Shown piece by piece: positions 44,005-54,225 of a stretch of DNA of 64,000 nucleotides. A program made the position numbers and the translations under genes. Numbering within the stretch: the stretch's first letter is position 1; each line of letters starts with the position of its first letter. Source of the stretch: Pseudomonadota bacterium (GTDB lineage: Bacteria > Pseudomonadota > Alphaproteobacteria > Dongiales > Dongiaceae); the NCBI GenBank assembly GCA_016183985.1, contig JACPDN010000004.1, forward strand, positions 267,236 through 331,235, read 5' to 3'. The notes below the pieces were generated by a model, which was not told where the DNA came from, searched no databases, and saw only the letters and a list, made by a program, of their open reading frames with translations.

Positions 44005-44445
44005 ATGAGCCACGCCAATCGCATATTCGCAGCACTGCGGGTGCAGCGCCTGACGGTTGGCCTGTTGCTGGTGCCGCTCCTGGTTCTTAACCTCATCGTT
44101 TCCGGCATCGCCAGCAGCCGCGAGGCTGAGGCGCGTGCGCTGGATGACGTCCTCACACAATCCCGCTGCCTGACTGAATCCGATATGGCGGCGCCGAGCA
44201 AGGCGCCGGCGCAGCCGGGCAAAGAGCGTCCTTGCCCCTCCTGCGCTACGGCCTGTGCCACCGGTTGCTGCGCTGGGCCTGACTTGTGGGGTGCGCGAAT
44301 GACCGTGGAGCCCCGCGCATTCGCAGCCGGTCTCGATACGGCCCATTGTCCATCGGCACAGCAAGCCAATCCGCTCATCTTCCGGCCGGCCGCGCGTGCG
44401 CATGCGCCGCCGCGCGCCCGGCATTACCAGAGTATCGCGGCATGA
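44005..44445 (+). CDS. Cys-rich single-span membrane protein of the nos operon
   Basis: A 146-residue protein with an N-terminal membrane segment (about 17-36, VGLLLVPLLVLNLIVSGIA). Six cysteines lie in the following region, clustered as C77-x2-C80-x3-C84-x3-C88-C89 (PCPSCATACATGCCAG), plus C55. The His/Pro-rich C-terminus is probably disordered. Its stop overlaps the nosR start by ATGA and it follows the cytochrome gene by 24 bases, so it is part of the operon. No family is recognised. A metal-handling (copper) role would fit the cysteine cluster and context but is only a guess. Confidence 0.65.
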   Translation: MSHANRIFAALRVQRLTVGLLLVPLLVLNLIVSGIASSREAEARALDDVLTQSRCLTESDMAAPSKAPAQPGKERPCPSCATACATGCCAGPDLWGARMTVEPRAFAAGLDTAHCPSAQQANPLIFRPAARAHAPPRARHYQSIAA

Positions 44446-46655
44446 TCCGTTCCATCCTACGCACATTATCCATTCTATTCGTCCTGTTTGCGCCGGTCCT
44501 CAATGCGGCGCCCGCGGATGCCAAGGGCTTTGGCGCCTATCTCGTAGACGTCAAGCCGGAAGAGGTCTTCCCGAATGCCGATCGCTTTGGCGCACGGGAA
44601 GGAACCCCGCCCGCCATGCCGGCCTTCAAGGGCGACGAAGAACTTGGCTACGTTTTCGAGACCACGGATATCGGCTATTCCGGCAAACCGATCAAACTTC
44701 TCGTCGGCATGGACAAATCCGGCGTCATTGTCGGCGCCAAGGTCTTCGAGCATCACGAGCCGATCCTGCTGGTCGGCATCCCACCCGAAAAACTGACCGC
44801 TTTCGTCGCCTCTTTAATCGGCCGCAACGTTATAGCGAAGGTCGAAGGCGAGGCCAACGCGGTCGATGCCATCAGCGGTGCCACGGTCACGGCCATCGTC
44901 ATCAATGACGGCATCAGCCGTGCGGCATTGCAGGTGGCAAAGGCCCACGGGCTTGCCGGCTTCGCGGCCAGCGCCGCTGCCGCTGCCGACACCCGCACCC
45001 GCTCCTTGGCCGAGATCCCCTTTGCCAAAGCCGATTGGCAGACCATGCTGGGCGACGGATCCGTGCGACGTCTTCATCTGCTCAACAGCGATGTCGACAC
45101 GGCTTTCCAGAAGATCGGCGTCGGCAGCCCGGAGCCCTATGCACGCGCCGGCGTGCCGACCGAGCAATTTGTCGATCTCTATGTCGCCATGGTGTCGATC
45201 GAAGGGATCGGCCGCAATTTGCTGGGCGATGCCGAATACGACCGGTTGCGGCAATGGCTGAAGCCGGGCCAGCAGGCCGTGTTGATCGCTGCCAATGGCG
45301 ACTACTCGTTCCGCGGCTCCGGCTTTGTGCGCGGCGGCATCTTCGACCGCTTCCAGCTTGAGCAGGATCAGACGTCGGTCCTTTTCAAGGATCACGATTA
45401 TCGCCGCCTCGGCGATCTGCCGGCGGGCGTGCCGGCCTTCAAGGAAGTCGGCCTTTTCCGCATTCCCGAGGGCGTCGTCTTCGACCCGACGACGGATTGG
45501 CAGATCAAGCTGCTGGCCCAGCGCCCGACCGGCCCGACCCAGAAGGCCTTCACCAGTTTTCCGTTGAGCTACCATCTGCCCGATCGGTTCATCAGTGTTT
45601 CCGCGCCGCCAGCGCCAGCGCCAGCGGCGGCAACGCCTGCCGCCGAAGAGCCGGAAGCGGCATCGGCCAATGCGCTGTGGAAGCAGATTTGGCGCAGCCG
45701 CGTGGTCGACATCGTCATCCTGTCCTTGTCGCTGACGCTGCTCACACTCATTTTCTTCTTCCAGGATGTGCTGGTGAAGAAGGCGAAATTCTTCACCGCG
45801 CTCCGCATCGGCTATCTCATCTTCTCCGTGGTCTGGATCGGTGGCTGGGCGCAGGCGCAGCTCTCTGTCGTCAACGTGCTCACCTTCACCAGCGCCTTCC
45901 TCGGCGGGCAGTTCCGCTGGGAACAGTTCCTGCTCGAACCGCTCATTTTCATCCTGTGGTGTGCCACGGCGGTGTCGCTGCTCTTTTGGGGGCGCGGGCC
46001 GTTCTGCGGCTGGCTTTGCCCCTTCGGTTCCCTGCAGGAGCTTCTCAATCAACTGGCTCGGCGCCTCGGCATCCGGCAGATCACCGTTCCCTTCCATTGG
46101 CATGAACGCCTGTGGCCGATCAAATACATCATCTTCTTAGCTTTGTTCGGGCTGAGCCTCAACGAGTTCGCCCTGGCCGAGCAGTTTGCCGAAGTCGAGC
46201 CGTTCAAGACCGCCGTGCTGCTGCGCTTCATGCGCGAATGGCCGTTCGTCATCTGGGCGATGGGATTGCTCGTCGCCGGGCTCTTCATCGAGCGCTTCTT
46301 CTGCCGCTATCTGTGCCCGCTCGGCGCTGCACTCGCCATTCCGGGACGGATGCGCCTCTTTGAATGGCTGAAGCGGCGCAAGCAATGCGGCCTCGAATGC
46401 CAGCTCTGTGCCAAGAGATGCCCGGTCCAGGCCATTCATCCGCTGGGCCAGATCAATCCCAATGAATGCGTCTACTGCATGCAATGCCAGGTCATCTACT
46501 GGGACGATTCGACCTGTCCGCCCCTGCTGTTGAAGAAGACCGGCCGCGGCAAGAAACCAGCGCCGCGCCCGGTATCAACACCGGCGCCAATATCGGCACC
46601 CGCCGCGGCGCCAGCGCCAGTGATGCCAAAAGTTACCGAGACGACACCTGTTTGA
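44442..46655 (+). CDS. nosR: NosR, electron donor/regulatory protein for nitrous-oxide reductase
   Basis: A 737-residue polytopic membrane flavo-iron-sulfur protein needed for nosZ expression and NosZ activity in vivo. After a signal/anchor the periplasmic FMN-binding domain carries the covalent flavin motif DAISGATVT (Thr148). A Pro/Ala-rich linker (about 385-405) precedes membrane helices with CGWLCPFG and CRYLCPLG motifs. Two [4Fe-4S] segments follow at the cytoplasmic end ([14 protein letters not shown] and [19 protein letters not shown]). ATG 44442 overlaps the previous stop. A further Pro/Ala-rich tail ends the protein. nosZ follows after 16 bases. Confidence 0.95.
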   Translation: MIRSILRTLSILFVLFAPVLNAAPADAKGFGAYLVDVKPEEVFPNADRFGAREGTPPAMPAFKGDEELGYVFETTDIGYSGKPIKLLVGMDKSGVIVGAKVFEHHEPILLVGIPPEKLTAFVASLIGRNVIAKVEGEANAVDAISGATVTAIVINDGISRAALQVAKAHGLAGFAASAAAAADTRTRSLAEIPFAKADWQTMLGDGSVRRLHLLNSDVDTAFQKIGVGSPEPYARAGVPTEQFVDLYVAMVSIEGIGRNLLGDAEYDRLRQWLKPGQQAVLIAANGDYSFRGSGFVRGGIFDRFQLEQDQTSVLFKDHDYRRLGDLPAGVPAFKEVGLFRIPEGVVFDPTTDWQIKLLAQRPTGPTQKAFTSFPLSYHLPDRFISVSAPPAPAPAAATPAAEEPEAASANALWKQIWRSRVVDIVILSLSLTLLTLIFFFQDVLVKKAKFFTALRIGYLIFSVVWIGGWAQAQLSVVNVLTFTSAFLGGQFRWEQFLLEPLIFILWCATAVSLLFWGRGPFCGWLCPFGSLQELLNQLARRLGIRQITVPFHWHERLWPIKYIIFLALFGLSLNEFALAEQFAEVEPFKTAVLLRFMREWPFVIWAMGLLVAGLFIERFFCRYLCPLGAALAIPGRMRLFEWLKRRKQCGLECQLCAKRCPVQAIHPLGQINPNECVYCMQCQVIYWDDSTCPPLLLKKTGRGKKPAPRPVSTPAPISAPAAAPAPVMPKVTETTPV

Positions 46656-46671
46656 AAGAGGAGGAGTAACT

Positions 46672-48609
46672 ATGACCAACAAATCGGAAGAAGCCAGCGG
46701 TCACGCCAGCGTCAGTCGGCGTGACCTGCTGGGTGGCGGCGTTGCCTTGTCGTCCCTGGCTGTGGCCGGTGTCGGCGGTGCCGCCATGGGCGGTGCCGCG
46801 GGCGTCCTGATGGCGCCAAAGACGGCCGCGGCCGCGGAAACGGGCGAAGTCAGTGTCCCGCCCGGCAAGCTCGACGAATATGTCGGCTTCTGGAGCAGCG
46901 GGCAGACGGGTGAGGTCCGCGTTCTCGGCCTGCCGTCGATGCGTGAGCTCTTGCGCATTCCGGTCTTCAACCGCTGCAGTGCAACGGGCTGGGGCCAGAC
47001 GAATGAGAGCCTGAAGATTCTCACCGACGGCCTGCTGCCCAAGACCAAGGAATGGCTCGCCAAGCGGGGTCTGAAGACCTACGAGAATGGCGATTGCCAT
47101 CATCCGCGCCCGTCCGTGACGAACGGCTCCTATGACGGCCGCTATGTCTTCATCAATGACAAGGCCAATACGCGCCTTGCCCGCATCCGTCTCGATGTGA
47201 TGAAGGTCGACAAGATCATCGAAATCCCGAACGCGCATTCGATCCACGGCCTGCGCGTCCAGCGCTTCCCGAAGACCGGCTACGTCTATTGCAACGGCGA
47301 AAATCGCGTGCCGCTCATCAATGACGGTCGCGAACTCGACGACGTCAAGGCGTGGCGGTCGGTCTTCACCGCGGTCGACGGCGATACGATGACGGTCGCC
47401 TGGCAGGTCATCGTCAGCGGCAACCTCGACAACAACGATGCCGACTACAAGGGCAAGTACGCAGCGTCGACCTGCTACAACTCGGAAGAAGGCGTCACGG
47501 TCGAAGATATGACCGCGTCCGAAACCGATCATGCCGTCTTCTTCGATATCAAAGCGATCGAGGCAGGTGTCGCCGCCGGCAAGGCGCAGATGATCAATGG
47601 CGTGCCGGTGCTTGACGGCACCAAGCAGGCGAAGTCGCCCTATACGCTTTATGTTCCGATCGCCAATTCGCCCCATGGCTGTAACGCCACCCCGGACGGA
47701 AAGTATGTGGTGATCAACGGCAAGCTCTCGCCGACCACGACCGTGATCGAGTGGGACAAGCTGGACGATATCTTCGCCGGCAAGGCGGAGCCGACCTCGG
47801 CCATCGTCGCCAATGTCGAACTGGGCCTTGGGCCACTACATACCTCGTTCGATGGCCGCGGCAATGCCTACACGTCGCTGTTCTTGGACTCCCAGGTGGT
47901 CAAGTGGAACATCGACGAAGCCATCCGGCAGTTCAAGGGCGAGCAGGTCAATCCGATCAAGCAGAAGCTCGACGTGAACTACCAGGTCGGCCATGTCAAC
48001 GCGTCGATGAGCGAGACCAAGGATGCCGACGGCAAATGGCTGGTGGCGCTCTGCAAGTTCTCCAAGGATCGGTTCATCAATATCGGGCCGTTGAAGCCGG
48101 AGAACGATCAGCTCATCGACATCTCGGGCGATGAAATGAAGCTGGTCCATGACGGCGCCAACTTCGCGGAGCCGCATGACGGCACGATCATGAAAGCGAA
48201 CATGATCAACCCGCTGGAAATCTGGAAGCGCGACGACCCGATGTGGGAAGACGCACGACAGATGGCCAAGAAGGACGGCATCAAGCTGGAAGAGGATAAC
48301 AAGATTATCCGCGACGGTAACAAGGTCCGAGTCTATATGACGTCGGCGGCACCCGCCTTCGGCGTTACCAGCTTCAAGGTGAAGCTGGGCGATGAGGTCA
48401 CCGTCATCCAGACCAATATCGACGATGTCGTGGATCTGACCCACGGCTTCACCATGGTCGATTACGGTGTGGCGATGGAGATCGGGCCACAAGCCACCTC
48501 GTCGGTGACCTTCGTTGCCGATAAGCCCGGCGTCTTCTACTACTACTGCCAGTGGTTCTGTCACGCGCTCCATATGGAGATGTCGGGCCAGATGCTGGTC
48601 GAAGCGTAA
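46672..48609 (+). CDS. nosZ: Nitrous-oxide reductase, clade I
   Basis: A 645-residue periplasmic multicopper enzyme reducing N2O to N2. The Tat signal [19 protein letters not shown] marks it as the clade I type. The beta-propeller domain contributes CuZ histidines, including [24 protein letters not shown] and [13 protein letters not shown]. The C-terminal cupredoxin domain holds CuA with C626-Q-W-F-C630-H-A-L-H634-M-E-M637 and the upstream DLTHGFTM. Both copper sites appear intact, so it should be functional. It is preceded by agaggagga. Confidence 0.98.
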   Translation: MTNKSEEASGHASVSRRDLLGGGVALSSLAVAGVGGAAMGGAAGVLMAPKTAAAAETGEVSVPPGKLDEYVGFWSSGQTGEVRVLGLPSMRELLRIPVFNRCSATGWGQTNESLKILTDGLLPKTKEWLAKRGLKTYENGDCHHPRPSVTNGSYDGRYVFINDKANTRLARIRLDVMKVDKIIEIPNAHSIHGLRVQRFPKTGYVYCNGENRVPLINDGRELDDVKAWRSVFTAVDGDTMTVAWQVIVSGNLDNNDADYKGKYAASTCYNSEEGVTVEDMTASETDHAVFFDIKAIEAGVAAGKAQMINGVPVLDGTKQAKSPYTLYVPIANSPHGCNATPDGKYVVINGKLSPTTTVIEWDKLDDIFAGKAEPTSAIVANVELGLGPLHTSFDGRGNAYTSLFLDSQVVKWNIDEAIRQFKGEQVNPIKQKLDVNYQVGHVNASMSETKDADGKWLVALCKFSKDRFINIGPLKPENDQLIDISGDEMKLVHDGANFAEPHDGTIMKANMINPLEIWKRDDPMWEDARQMAKKDGIKLEEDNKIIRDGNKVRVYMTSAAPAFGVTSFKVKLGDEVTVIQTNIDDVVDLTHGFTMVDYGVAMEIGPQATSSVTFVADKPGVFYYYCQWFCHALHMEMSGQMLVEA

Positions 48610-48615
48610 AGAACC

Positions 48616-49926
48616 ATGCGCCGGCCGGGAGCCATCCTCCTATGTGCCATGCTGGCACTTGCGGGCATGCCGGTCGGCGCCTGGGGAAAGACCATCCTCG
48701 TCGAAGCTGGCGGCAACGGCCTCATCGGGGCCGTTGCCGCGGCATCGCCGGGCGATCTGCTGGAATTGCGGCCGGGGCGGCACCTGGGCCCCATCCTCAT
48801 TGACAAGAAACTTACCCTGGTCGGTGAGGCGGGGGCCGAAATCGTCGGCAATGGCGAGGGCAGTGTCATTCGGATTGAGGCCGGCAGTGTCACGATCCGC
48901 GGACTCGCCATCACCGGTTCCGGCACCAACAGCACGAATATAGACGGCGGCATTTATGTCGCCGATCACGCCGACGATCCGGTGATCGAAGACAACCGTG
49001 TCGATGGCAATCAGTTCGGCATCAGCCTGCACGGGCCGCAACGCGCGGTCGTGCGCAACAATATCATCACCAATCGCAACGATTTGTGGCTCAACAATCG
49101 CGGCAACGGCATTCATATGTGGAACAATGTCGGTTCCCGCATTGAAAATAATGTCGTCACCGGCGGTCGCGACGGCATTTTTGTTCAGCTGGGCAGCGAC
49201 AACATCATCACCGGCAACAAATTCAGCCATCTGCGTTTTGCCGTGCACTACATGTATTCCAAGCGCGGATCCATTGCCGACAATGTTTCAGTCGGCAATC
49301 ACATCGGCTACGCGCTGATGTATTCCGACAAATTGCAGATCCACGGCAATATCAGCATGAAGGACCGCGATTATGGCTTGATGCTGAATTCCGCGCGCAA
49401 GAGCGACATTCGCGACAATGTCGTTTATGGCGCGGCGGACAAATGCCTGTTCTTCTACCTCGCCGCTCAAAATAAACTGATCGGCAATCGGTTTGAGGGT
49501 TGCGCCATCGGTGTCCATGTCACCGGGTCGGACGCCAATCTGATCGGCGGAAATGCCTTCATCTCCAACCGGGTGCAGATGCATTACGCCGGGACGAAAG
49601 TCCACGAATGGTCCGTCGACGGACGTGGCAATTATTGGAGCGACAATCCGGCTTTCGACCTCAATGGCGACGGCATGGCCGATACGGCTTATCGGCCGAA
49701 TGATATCGTCGATTGGGTCGTCTGGCGCTATCCCCTGGCCAAGCTGCTGATGTCGAGTCCGGCCATGGAAATCCTGCGCACCGGGCAAAGCCAGTTCCCG
49801 GCCCTTTATCCCGGTGGTGTTGTCGATTCCTTCCCGCTGATGACGGCGCCGCCATCGCCGCGCGTGCTGCCCGAGATACCGGCGGACGTGAAATGGGAAG
49901 AAGGCAAAGCGGATCCCTCATCATGA
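48616..49926 (+). CDS. nosD: NosD, CuZ maturation protein
   Basis: A 436-residue periplasmic right-handed beta-helix protein with a signal peptide (MRRPGAILLCAMLALAGMPVGAWG). Successive CASH-type repeats (DNRVDGNQFGISL, NNIITNRND, GNKFSHLRFAVHYMY) fill residues 90-330. It works with NosF and NosY to supply sulfur for the CuZ cluster. It starts 6 bases after nosZ and overlaps nosF by ATGA. Confidence 0.95.
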   Translation: MRRPGAILLCAMLALAGMPVGAWGKTILVEAGGNGLIGAVAAASPGDLLELRPGRHLGPILIDKKLTLVGEAGAEIVGNGEGSVIRIEAGSVTIRGLAITGSGTNSTNIDGGIYVADHADDPVIEDNRVDGNQFGISLHGPQRAVVRNNIITNRNDLWLNNRGNGIHMWNNVGSRIENNVVTGGRDGIFVQLGSDNIITGNKFSHLRFAVHYMYSKRGSIADNVSVGNHIGYALMYSDKLQIHGNISMKDRDYGLMLNSARKSDIRDNVVYGAADKCLFFYLAAQNKLIGNRFEGCAIGVHVTGSDANLIGGNAFISNRVQMHYAGTKVHEWSVDGRGNYWSDNPAFDLNGDGMADTAYRPNDIVDWVVWRYPLAKLLMSSPAMEILRTGQSQFPALYPGGVVDSFPLMTAPPSPRVLPEIPADVKWEEGKADPSS

Positions 49927-50897
49927 ATATTATGACGAAGACGATGCCGGTTCTTGCCACCCAGGACGATGCCGAAACAGCCATCCTGGCAAGCGGCCTG
50001 GCGAAGCAATATGGCGAACATCGCGCCGTTGATGGCCTCAATTTGGCGATCGCCGCCGGTCGCACGGTGGCATTGATCGGCCATAACGGTGCCGGCAAGA
50101 CGACCTTGATGAAGCTCATTCTCGGCCTCATCCGGCCGAGCAGCGGTGAACTGGCGGTATTGGGTGCGCAGCCGTCGATAGCCGGCCTCGATTATCGCCG
50201 CCAGATCGGCTTCTTGCCGGAAAACGTCGCCTTCCATGATGAATTGACCGGCGCGCAGATGCTGCGCTTCTACGCCAATCTCAAAGGCGCCGACCTCGCG
50301 CAATGCACCGCCCTTCTTGAACGTGTGGGGCTGAGCTTTGCGGCGAACCGGCGTGTCAAAACCTATTCGAAAGGCATGCGCCAGCGTCTTGGATTGGCAC
50401 AGGCACTGCTCGGCACGCCGCGCCTGCTGCTGCTCGACGAACCGACGACGGGGCTGGATCCCAATTCGCGGCGCGAATTCTTCTCGATCATCCGGGAATT
50501 GTCGCGCGGTGGCGCCACGGTGATCATCTCGTCACATATCCTGACGGAACTTGAGGCCCAAACCGATCTGGTTGCCATTATGAAGGGTGGGCATCTGGTG
50601 GGATTGGGACCGCTCGATACGCTGCGGCAGCGCGCCGATCTGCCGGTTCGCTTCCAGGTGACCTGTCCGGGTGCTGCCAATCGTATTCGCAGCGCATTTT
50701 CCGATCTTGCACCCGTTACGACCGGGACGGACAACGTGACGCTTTCCTGCCCGGTCGCGCAGAAGATGTCCGTCCTCGCAAGACTCGTAGCGCTCGGAAC
50801 TGATGTGACGGATATCGATATCAAGCATCCGGGACTTGACGAAATCTACCACCACTTCAGCCCCCGGCCGGCCGACTCATCGGAAGGTGCTGCATGA
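49923..50897 (+). CDS. nosF: NosF, ABC ATPase for NosZ maturation
   Basis: A 324-residue cytoplasmic ATPase with Walker A GHNGAGKTT, Q-loop LPENVAFHDELTG, signature YSKGMRQRLGLAQAL, Walker B LLLLDEPTTGLD and switch SSHILTELE. It drives the NosY permease in NosDFY, which remodels NosD and delivers the CuZ sulfide. ATG 49923 overlaps nosD; a longer in-frame form beginning at 49713 would lie inside nosD. It overlaps nosY by four bases. Confidence 0.95.
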   Translation: MNIMTKTMPVLATQDDAETAILASGLAKQYGEHRAVDGLNLAIAAGRTVALIGHNGAGKTTLMKLILGLIRPSSGELAVLGAQPSIAGLDYRRQIGFLPENVAFHDELTGAQMLRFYANLKGADLAQCTALLERVGLSFAANRRVKTYSKGMRQRLGLAQALLGTPRLLLLDEPTTGLDPNSRREFFSIIRELSRGGATVIISSHILTELEAQTDLVAIMKGGHLVGLGPLDTLRQRADLPVRFQVTCPGAANRIRSAFSDLAPVTTGTDNVTLSCPVAQKMSVLARLVALGTDVTDIDIKHPGLDEIYHHFSPRPADSSEGAA

Positions 50898-51718
50898 AAG
50901 CCATTTGCATCATTGCCGGAAAAGAAATCACGGACGGTTTGCGCAACCGCTGGGTTCTCGGTGCCACACTATTGCTGGCAGGGCTGGGCTTCGCCCTGGC
51001 TTTCCTTGGCAGTGCGCCGAGCGGACAGCTTGGGGTAAAGCCTCTGGCCGTCGTTGTCGTCAGCCTCTCCAGCCTCACCATTTTCCTGATGCCGCTCATC
51101 GCGCTGCTGATCTCCTATGACGCGATCGTGGGCGAGGTCGAACGCGGCTGCATGCTGCTGCTGCTGACCTACCCGATCACCAAGGCGCAGATCCTGGTCG
51201 GCAAGTTTTTGGGCCATACCGGCATTCTGGCGATTGCGACGATCGTCGGATATGGCGCGGCTGGGATTGCCGCAGCCATTGGAGGCGATGCCGATGCCCA
51301 GTCCTGGCAGGCCTTCGCCAATCTCATCGTCAGCTCGATTCTGCTTGGCTGCTCTTTCCTGGCGCTTGCCTATTGGGTCAGCGCCTCGGTCCGCGAGCGC
51401 AGCACGGCAGCCGGCATCGCCATCGGCATCTGGTTCGCCTTGGTCGTGATCTACGACCTGATGCTGATGGGGCTGTTGATCGGGACCAAGGGATGGATCG
51501 ATGAAACGATCTTTCCCTATCTGCTGTTGGCAAACCCGGCGGATATCTATCGCCTGCTCAATCTGACTGCTTTCGACAATATCCGGAGCTTCTCCGGCAT
51601 GGCGGGCTTGAGCGAGCAGGCCCAGTTCGCGCCGATCACCCTCGCTGTCGCGCTGTTGGCCTGGATCATCGTGCCGCTGCTATTGGCGGGGCGGCGCTTT
51701 ATCAGGAGTGAATCATGA
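50894..51718 (+). CDS. nosY: NosY, ABC permease for NosZ maturation
   Basis: A 274-residue inner-membrane protein with six hydrophobic segments, of the ABC-2 type. GKEITDGLRNRWVL at the N-terminus and GEVERGCMLLLLTYPITKAQILVGKFLGH in the first cytoplasmic region are typical for NosY. Partner of NosF. Overlaps nosF and nosL by ATGA at both ends. Confidence 0.95.
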   Translation: MKAICIIAGKEITDGLRNRWVLGATLLLAGLGFALAFLGSAPSGQLGVKPLAVVVVSLSSLTIFLMPLIALLISYDAIVGEVERGCMLLLLTYPITKAQILVGKFLGHTGILAIATIVGYGAAGIAAAIGGDADAQSWQAFANLIVSSILLGCSFLALAYWVSASVRERSTAAGIAIGIWFALVVIYDLMLMGLLIGTKGWIDETIFPYLLLANPADIYRLLNLTAFDNIRSFSGMAGLSEQAQFAPITLAVALLAWIIVPLLLAGRRFIRSES

Positions 51719-52221
51719 AACGGATGCTGCTGGCGGGTGCCGCCGCATTGATGCTGACCCTCGCGGCCTGCTCGCCGGAGAAGGACGCCACCCTTCCGAT
51801 TCCCCTTGAGCCGGATTCCGCATCCATTGCCTATTTCTGTCATATGGCGCTGACCGAGCATGATGGGCCGAAGGGACAGTTGTTCCTGCGCGGGCAGAAG
51901 GCGCCGGTCTGGTTCGCATCGCCGGGCGAGGTCTTCATGTTTCTCTCGACCGAACTGGCCCAGCCGCGCGATCTCCTCGCCGTCTATGTCAACGATATGG
52001 GGCAGGGCAGCTGGGAAAAGCCGGCGGCGGGCGCCTGGATTGCGGCCGACAAGGCCTATTACGTCGTCGGCAGCAGCAAGACCGGCGCCATGGGCGATAA
52101 AGAGGCTGTGCCGTTTGCCGACAAAGAGGCAGCGGGGAAATTTGCCACGGCATTCGGTGGCGAGGTCTTGAGTTTCGAAGACGCGAAACAGGCCATGAGC
52201 GCCGAAGCCGCTGGCAGTTGA
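51715..52221 (+). CDS. nosL: NosL, copper chaperone lipoprotein
   Basis: A 168-residue lipoprotein with lipobox LAAC (C19). The copper-binding segment is around C42-H43-M44 (IAYFCHMALTEH), followed by the family block GPKGQLFLRGQKAPVWFASPGEVFMFL. It delivers Cu(I) to apo-NosZ in the periplasm. Overlaps nosY by four bases; nosX follows after 10 bases. Confidence 0.94.
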   Translation: MKRMLLAGAAALMLTLAACSPEKDATLPIPLEPDSASIAYFCHMALTEHDGPKGQLFLRGQKAPVWFASPGEVFMFLSTELAQPRDLLAVYVNDMGQGSWEKPAAGAWIAADKAYYVVGSSKTGAMGDKEAVPFADKEAAGKFATAFGGEVLSFEDAKQAMSAEAAGS

Positions 52222-52231
52222 GGAGCGGAAG

Positions 52232-53242
52232 ATGATGAACGCAGAATCGGGCCGGTCGTTCAGCCGGCGTCGTGTCTTGTCGATCCTGGCTGCGGGAGCG
52301 GCATTGCCGCTCTGCGCCGGGCGGGCCTGGGCCATGTCGGCGCCGTATCGCTGGCAGGGGATTGCGCTGGGTGCCCAGGCGGATTTGACGCTCTATGCCG
52401 ATGACCGCGCGACAGCGATGGAGGCCATTGCGGCGTCGCTCGATGAAATCGAGCGATTGGAGCGGATTTTCAGCCTGCACCGTGCGGATTCCGCCCTCAT
52501 GCGGTTGAACCAGGCGGGAAAGCTTGAGACGCCGCCAGTCGAACTCATCGAGCTTCTCTCTCTGGCCCTATCGCTCAGTGCGCGGAGCGGCGGGCGCTTC
52601 GACCCGACCGTTCAACCGCTTTGGCGTCTCTATGCCGATCATTTTGCGGCACCCGGCGCGGCCCCGGAAGGGCCGGCGCTGGCGCACATCCGCGCTGCAC
52701 GCGCCCTCGTCGACTGGCAAGGCGTGATGCTGTCGCCAGCAAGGATCGCCTTTGCCAAGCCCGGCATGCAACTGACACTCAACAGCCTCGCTCAAGGATA
52801 TATCAGCGACCGCGTTGCCGAATTGCTGCAGGCGCGCGGCTTCACGCATTGCCTGGTCAATCTCGGCGAATTGCGAGCGCTTGGGCCAAGGGCCGATGGA
52901 ACACCGTGGCAGATCGCCCTCACCGCGCCGGGCAATCACGACCAGCAGCGCGCCACGGAACCCGTCAGTATGGGCGCGATGGCGACGTCTGCCGGCGCCG
53001 GCCTGCGTTTCGACCAGGATGGCACCTTCAATCACATCATCGATGCAACAAGCCTGCGCTGTGCCAATCCGTCGGTCAGTGTCACGGTGCAGGCCGAAAC
53101 GGCTTCCGTCGCCGATGGCCTGTCGACCATCGGTACCATGATGCTGGATGACCGGCCCGCCTTCGCCGCCCTTCTGCAACATTTCAAGGGACGTGCATTG
53201 ATCCTCACCGACCATGACGCCGGCGTCGAGCGTATCGGCTGA
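52232..53242 (+). CDS. nosX: NosX/ApbE-type FAD:protein FMN transferase
   Basis: A 336-residue periplasmic flavinyl transferase that attaches FMN to a threonine of NosR. A twin-arginine signal (SFSRRRVLSILAAGAALPLC) leads the protein. Conserved stretches are RIFSLHRADSALMRLNQAG, GGRFDPTVQPLW and NHIIDATSLR. The usual ApbE strand VNLGGDIRA reads VNLGELRAL here, one residue shorter at the GGD. Otherwise complete. Last gene of nosRZDFYLX, and it supplies the flavin to the SGAT motif of NosR in the same operon. Confidence 0.93.
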   Translation: MMNAESGRSFSRRRVLSILAAGAALPLCAGRAWAMSAPYRWQGIALGAQADLTLYADDRATAMEAIAASLDEIERLERIFSLHRADSALMRLNQAGKLETPPVELIELLSLALSLSARSGGRFDPTVQPLWRLYADHFAAPGAAPEGPALAHIRAARALVDWQGVMLSPARIAFAKPGMQLTLNSLAQGYISDRVAELLQARGFTHCLVNLGELRALGPRADGTPWQIALTAPGNHDQQRATEPVSMGAMATSAGAGLRFDQDGTFNHIIDATSLRCANPSVSVTVQAETASVADGLSTIGTMMLDDRPAFAALLQHFKGRALILTDHDAGVERIG

Positions 53243-53248
53243 TGGGCT

Positions 53249-54076
53249 TTAGCCGGCGCTATCTTCCGCGACGATGATCTTCACATCGGCGCGTTCGAGC
53301 GCCATGCGCAAGGAATCAGGTGGTGGCGCATCGGTGATAAGGGTGTCGACCTCCTCGAGCGTCCCGACGCGGGCCATGGAGAGGCGGCCGAATTTCGAGG
53401 AATCGCACAAGGCCACGGTCTGGGCCGCACGCTCGATATAGACGCGCTTGATCTCCGTATCCTCCAGCGAATAATCGAAGAGGCCCTGATCGGTCAGGCC
53501 CGAAAAGCCGATGAAGGCGAGATCGAACCAGTAATGCCGCAATTGTGCGATGGCGATTGAGCCGTAGACGGAAAGCTCCTTCGACCTCAGCTGCCCGCCG
53601 GGCAGATAGACCGGTGCCGGCCCTTCCGACAGAAGCGTCGCGGCTCGGACGCTGTTGGTGAAAATCTTGATGTCGTCCCGCGCTGTGAGCTGTCGGGCGA
53701 GCTCCAGTGCCGTCGTGCCGACATCGATGCCGATCGTGGCGCCGGGGCGGATCAATGCGGCGGCGGCAACGCCGATGCGCGTCTTGGCATCTGCATTACG
53801 CCGGCGTCTCGCCTCGAAACTCGGCTCATCGCTGTCGAAGGTCTCGGTCGAGCCCAGCTTGCCGGCCAGCGCCCCGCCATGGGTACGCACCAGCAGCCCT
53901 TGCGCCTCGAGCCGGGTGAGGTCGCGGCGCACCGTGATCTCCGAGACGCCAAGTTCGGCGGCGATCTCGCTCACCGCTGCAAACCCCCGGCGCTCGATGA
54001 AGTCGCGCAATTGGCCATCGCGCACGGTGACGGGCGTTCGGGCGGTGGGTACCTGCTTGGCAACGTGATCGTTCAT
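53249..54076 (-). CDS. DeoR-family transcriptional repressor
   Basis: A 275-residue regulator. The N-terminal winged helix-turn-helix reads FAAVSEIAAELGVSEITVRRDLTRLEAQGLLVRTHGGAL, the DeoR signature. The C-terminal sugar-phosphate-sensing domain contains TIGIDVGTTALELARQL and KRVYIERAAQTVALCDSSKFGR. The start at MNDHVAK (54076) is chosen because the alternative ATG at 54112 coincides with one copy of the putative operator. It is divergent from the sugar operon, which it most likely represses until a phosphorylated intermediate appears. Confidence 0.92.
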   Translation of the reverse strand: MNDHVAKQVPTARTPVTVRDGQLRDFIERRGFAAVSEIAAELGVSEITVRRDLTRLEAQGLLVRTHGGALAGKLGSTETFDSDEPSFEARRRRNADAKTRIGVAAAALIRPGATIGIDVGTTALELARQLTARDDIKIFTNSVRAATLLSEGPAPVYLPGGQLRSKELSVYGSIAIAQLRHYWFDLAFIGFSGLTDQGLFDYSLEDTEIKRVYIERAAQTVALCDSSKFGRLSMARVGTLEEVDTLITDAPPPDSLRMALERADVKIIVAEDSAG

Positions 54077-54102
54077 CAGGCTTCTGCGACTAGAATGATC
54101 AT

Positions 54103-54207
54103 TTTCGATCATACTAGCCGGCTTCTCACAAAAATCCAGACAGAAAGACTTGCCAGCTCCCGATTACGACGCTATGAATGATCGAAATCGATCTTAAATG
54201 ATCGAAA
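54103..54207. promoter_or_regulatory. DeoR-type operator repeats in the divergent region
   Basis: ATGATCGAAA occurs at 54178-54187 and 54198-54207 (direct, 20 bases apart) and inverted at 54103-54112. The pair near the SDR gene reads on the other strand as TTTTCGATCAT and ATTTCGATCAT, like TTTCG-repeat operators of DeoR/GlpR proteins. One copy lies at the regulator's own 5' end, suggesting autoregulation. Confidence 0.65.
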
Positions 54208-54225
54208 ACGAAAGGCATGACAGGG

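Noticed and set aside
44814..46103. A 429-residue minus-strand frame within nosR.
   Set aside because: Antisense of nosR, whose flavin and iron-sulfur motifs are intact.
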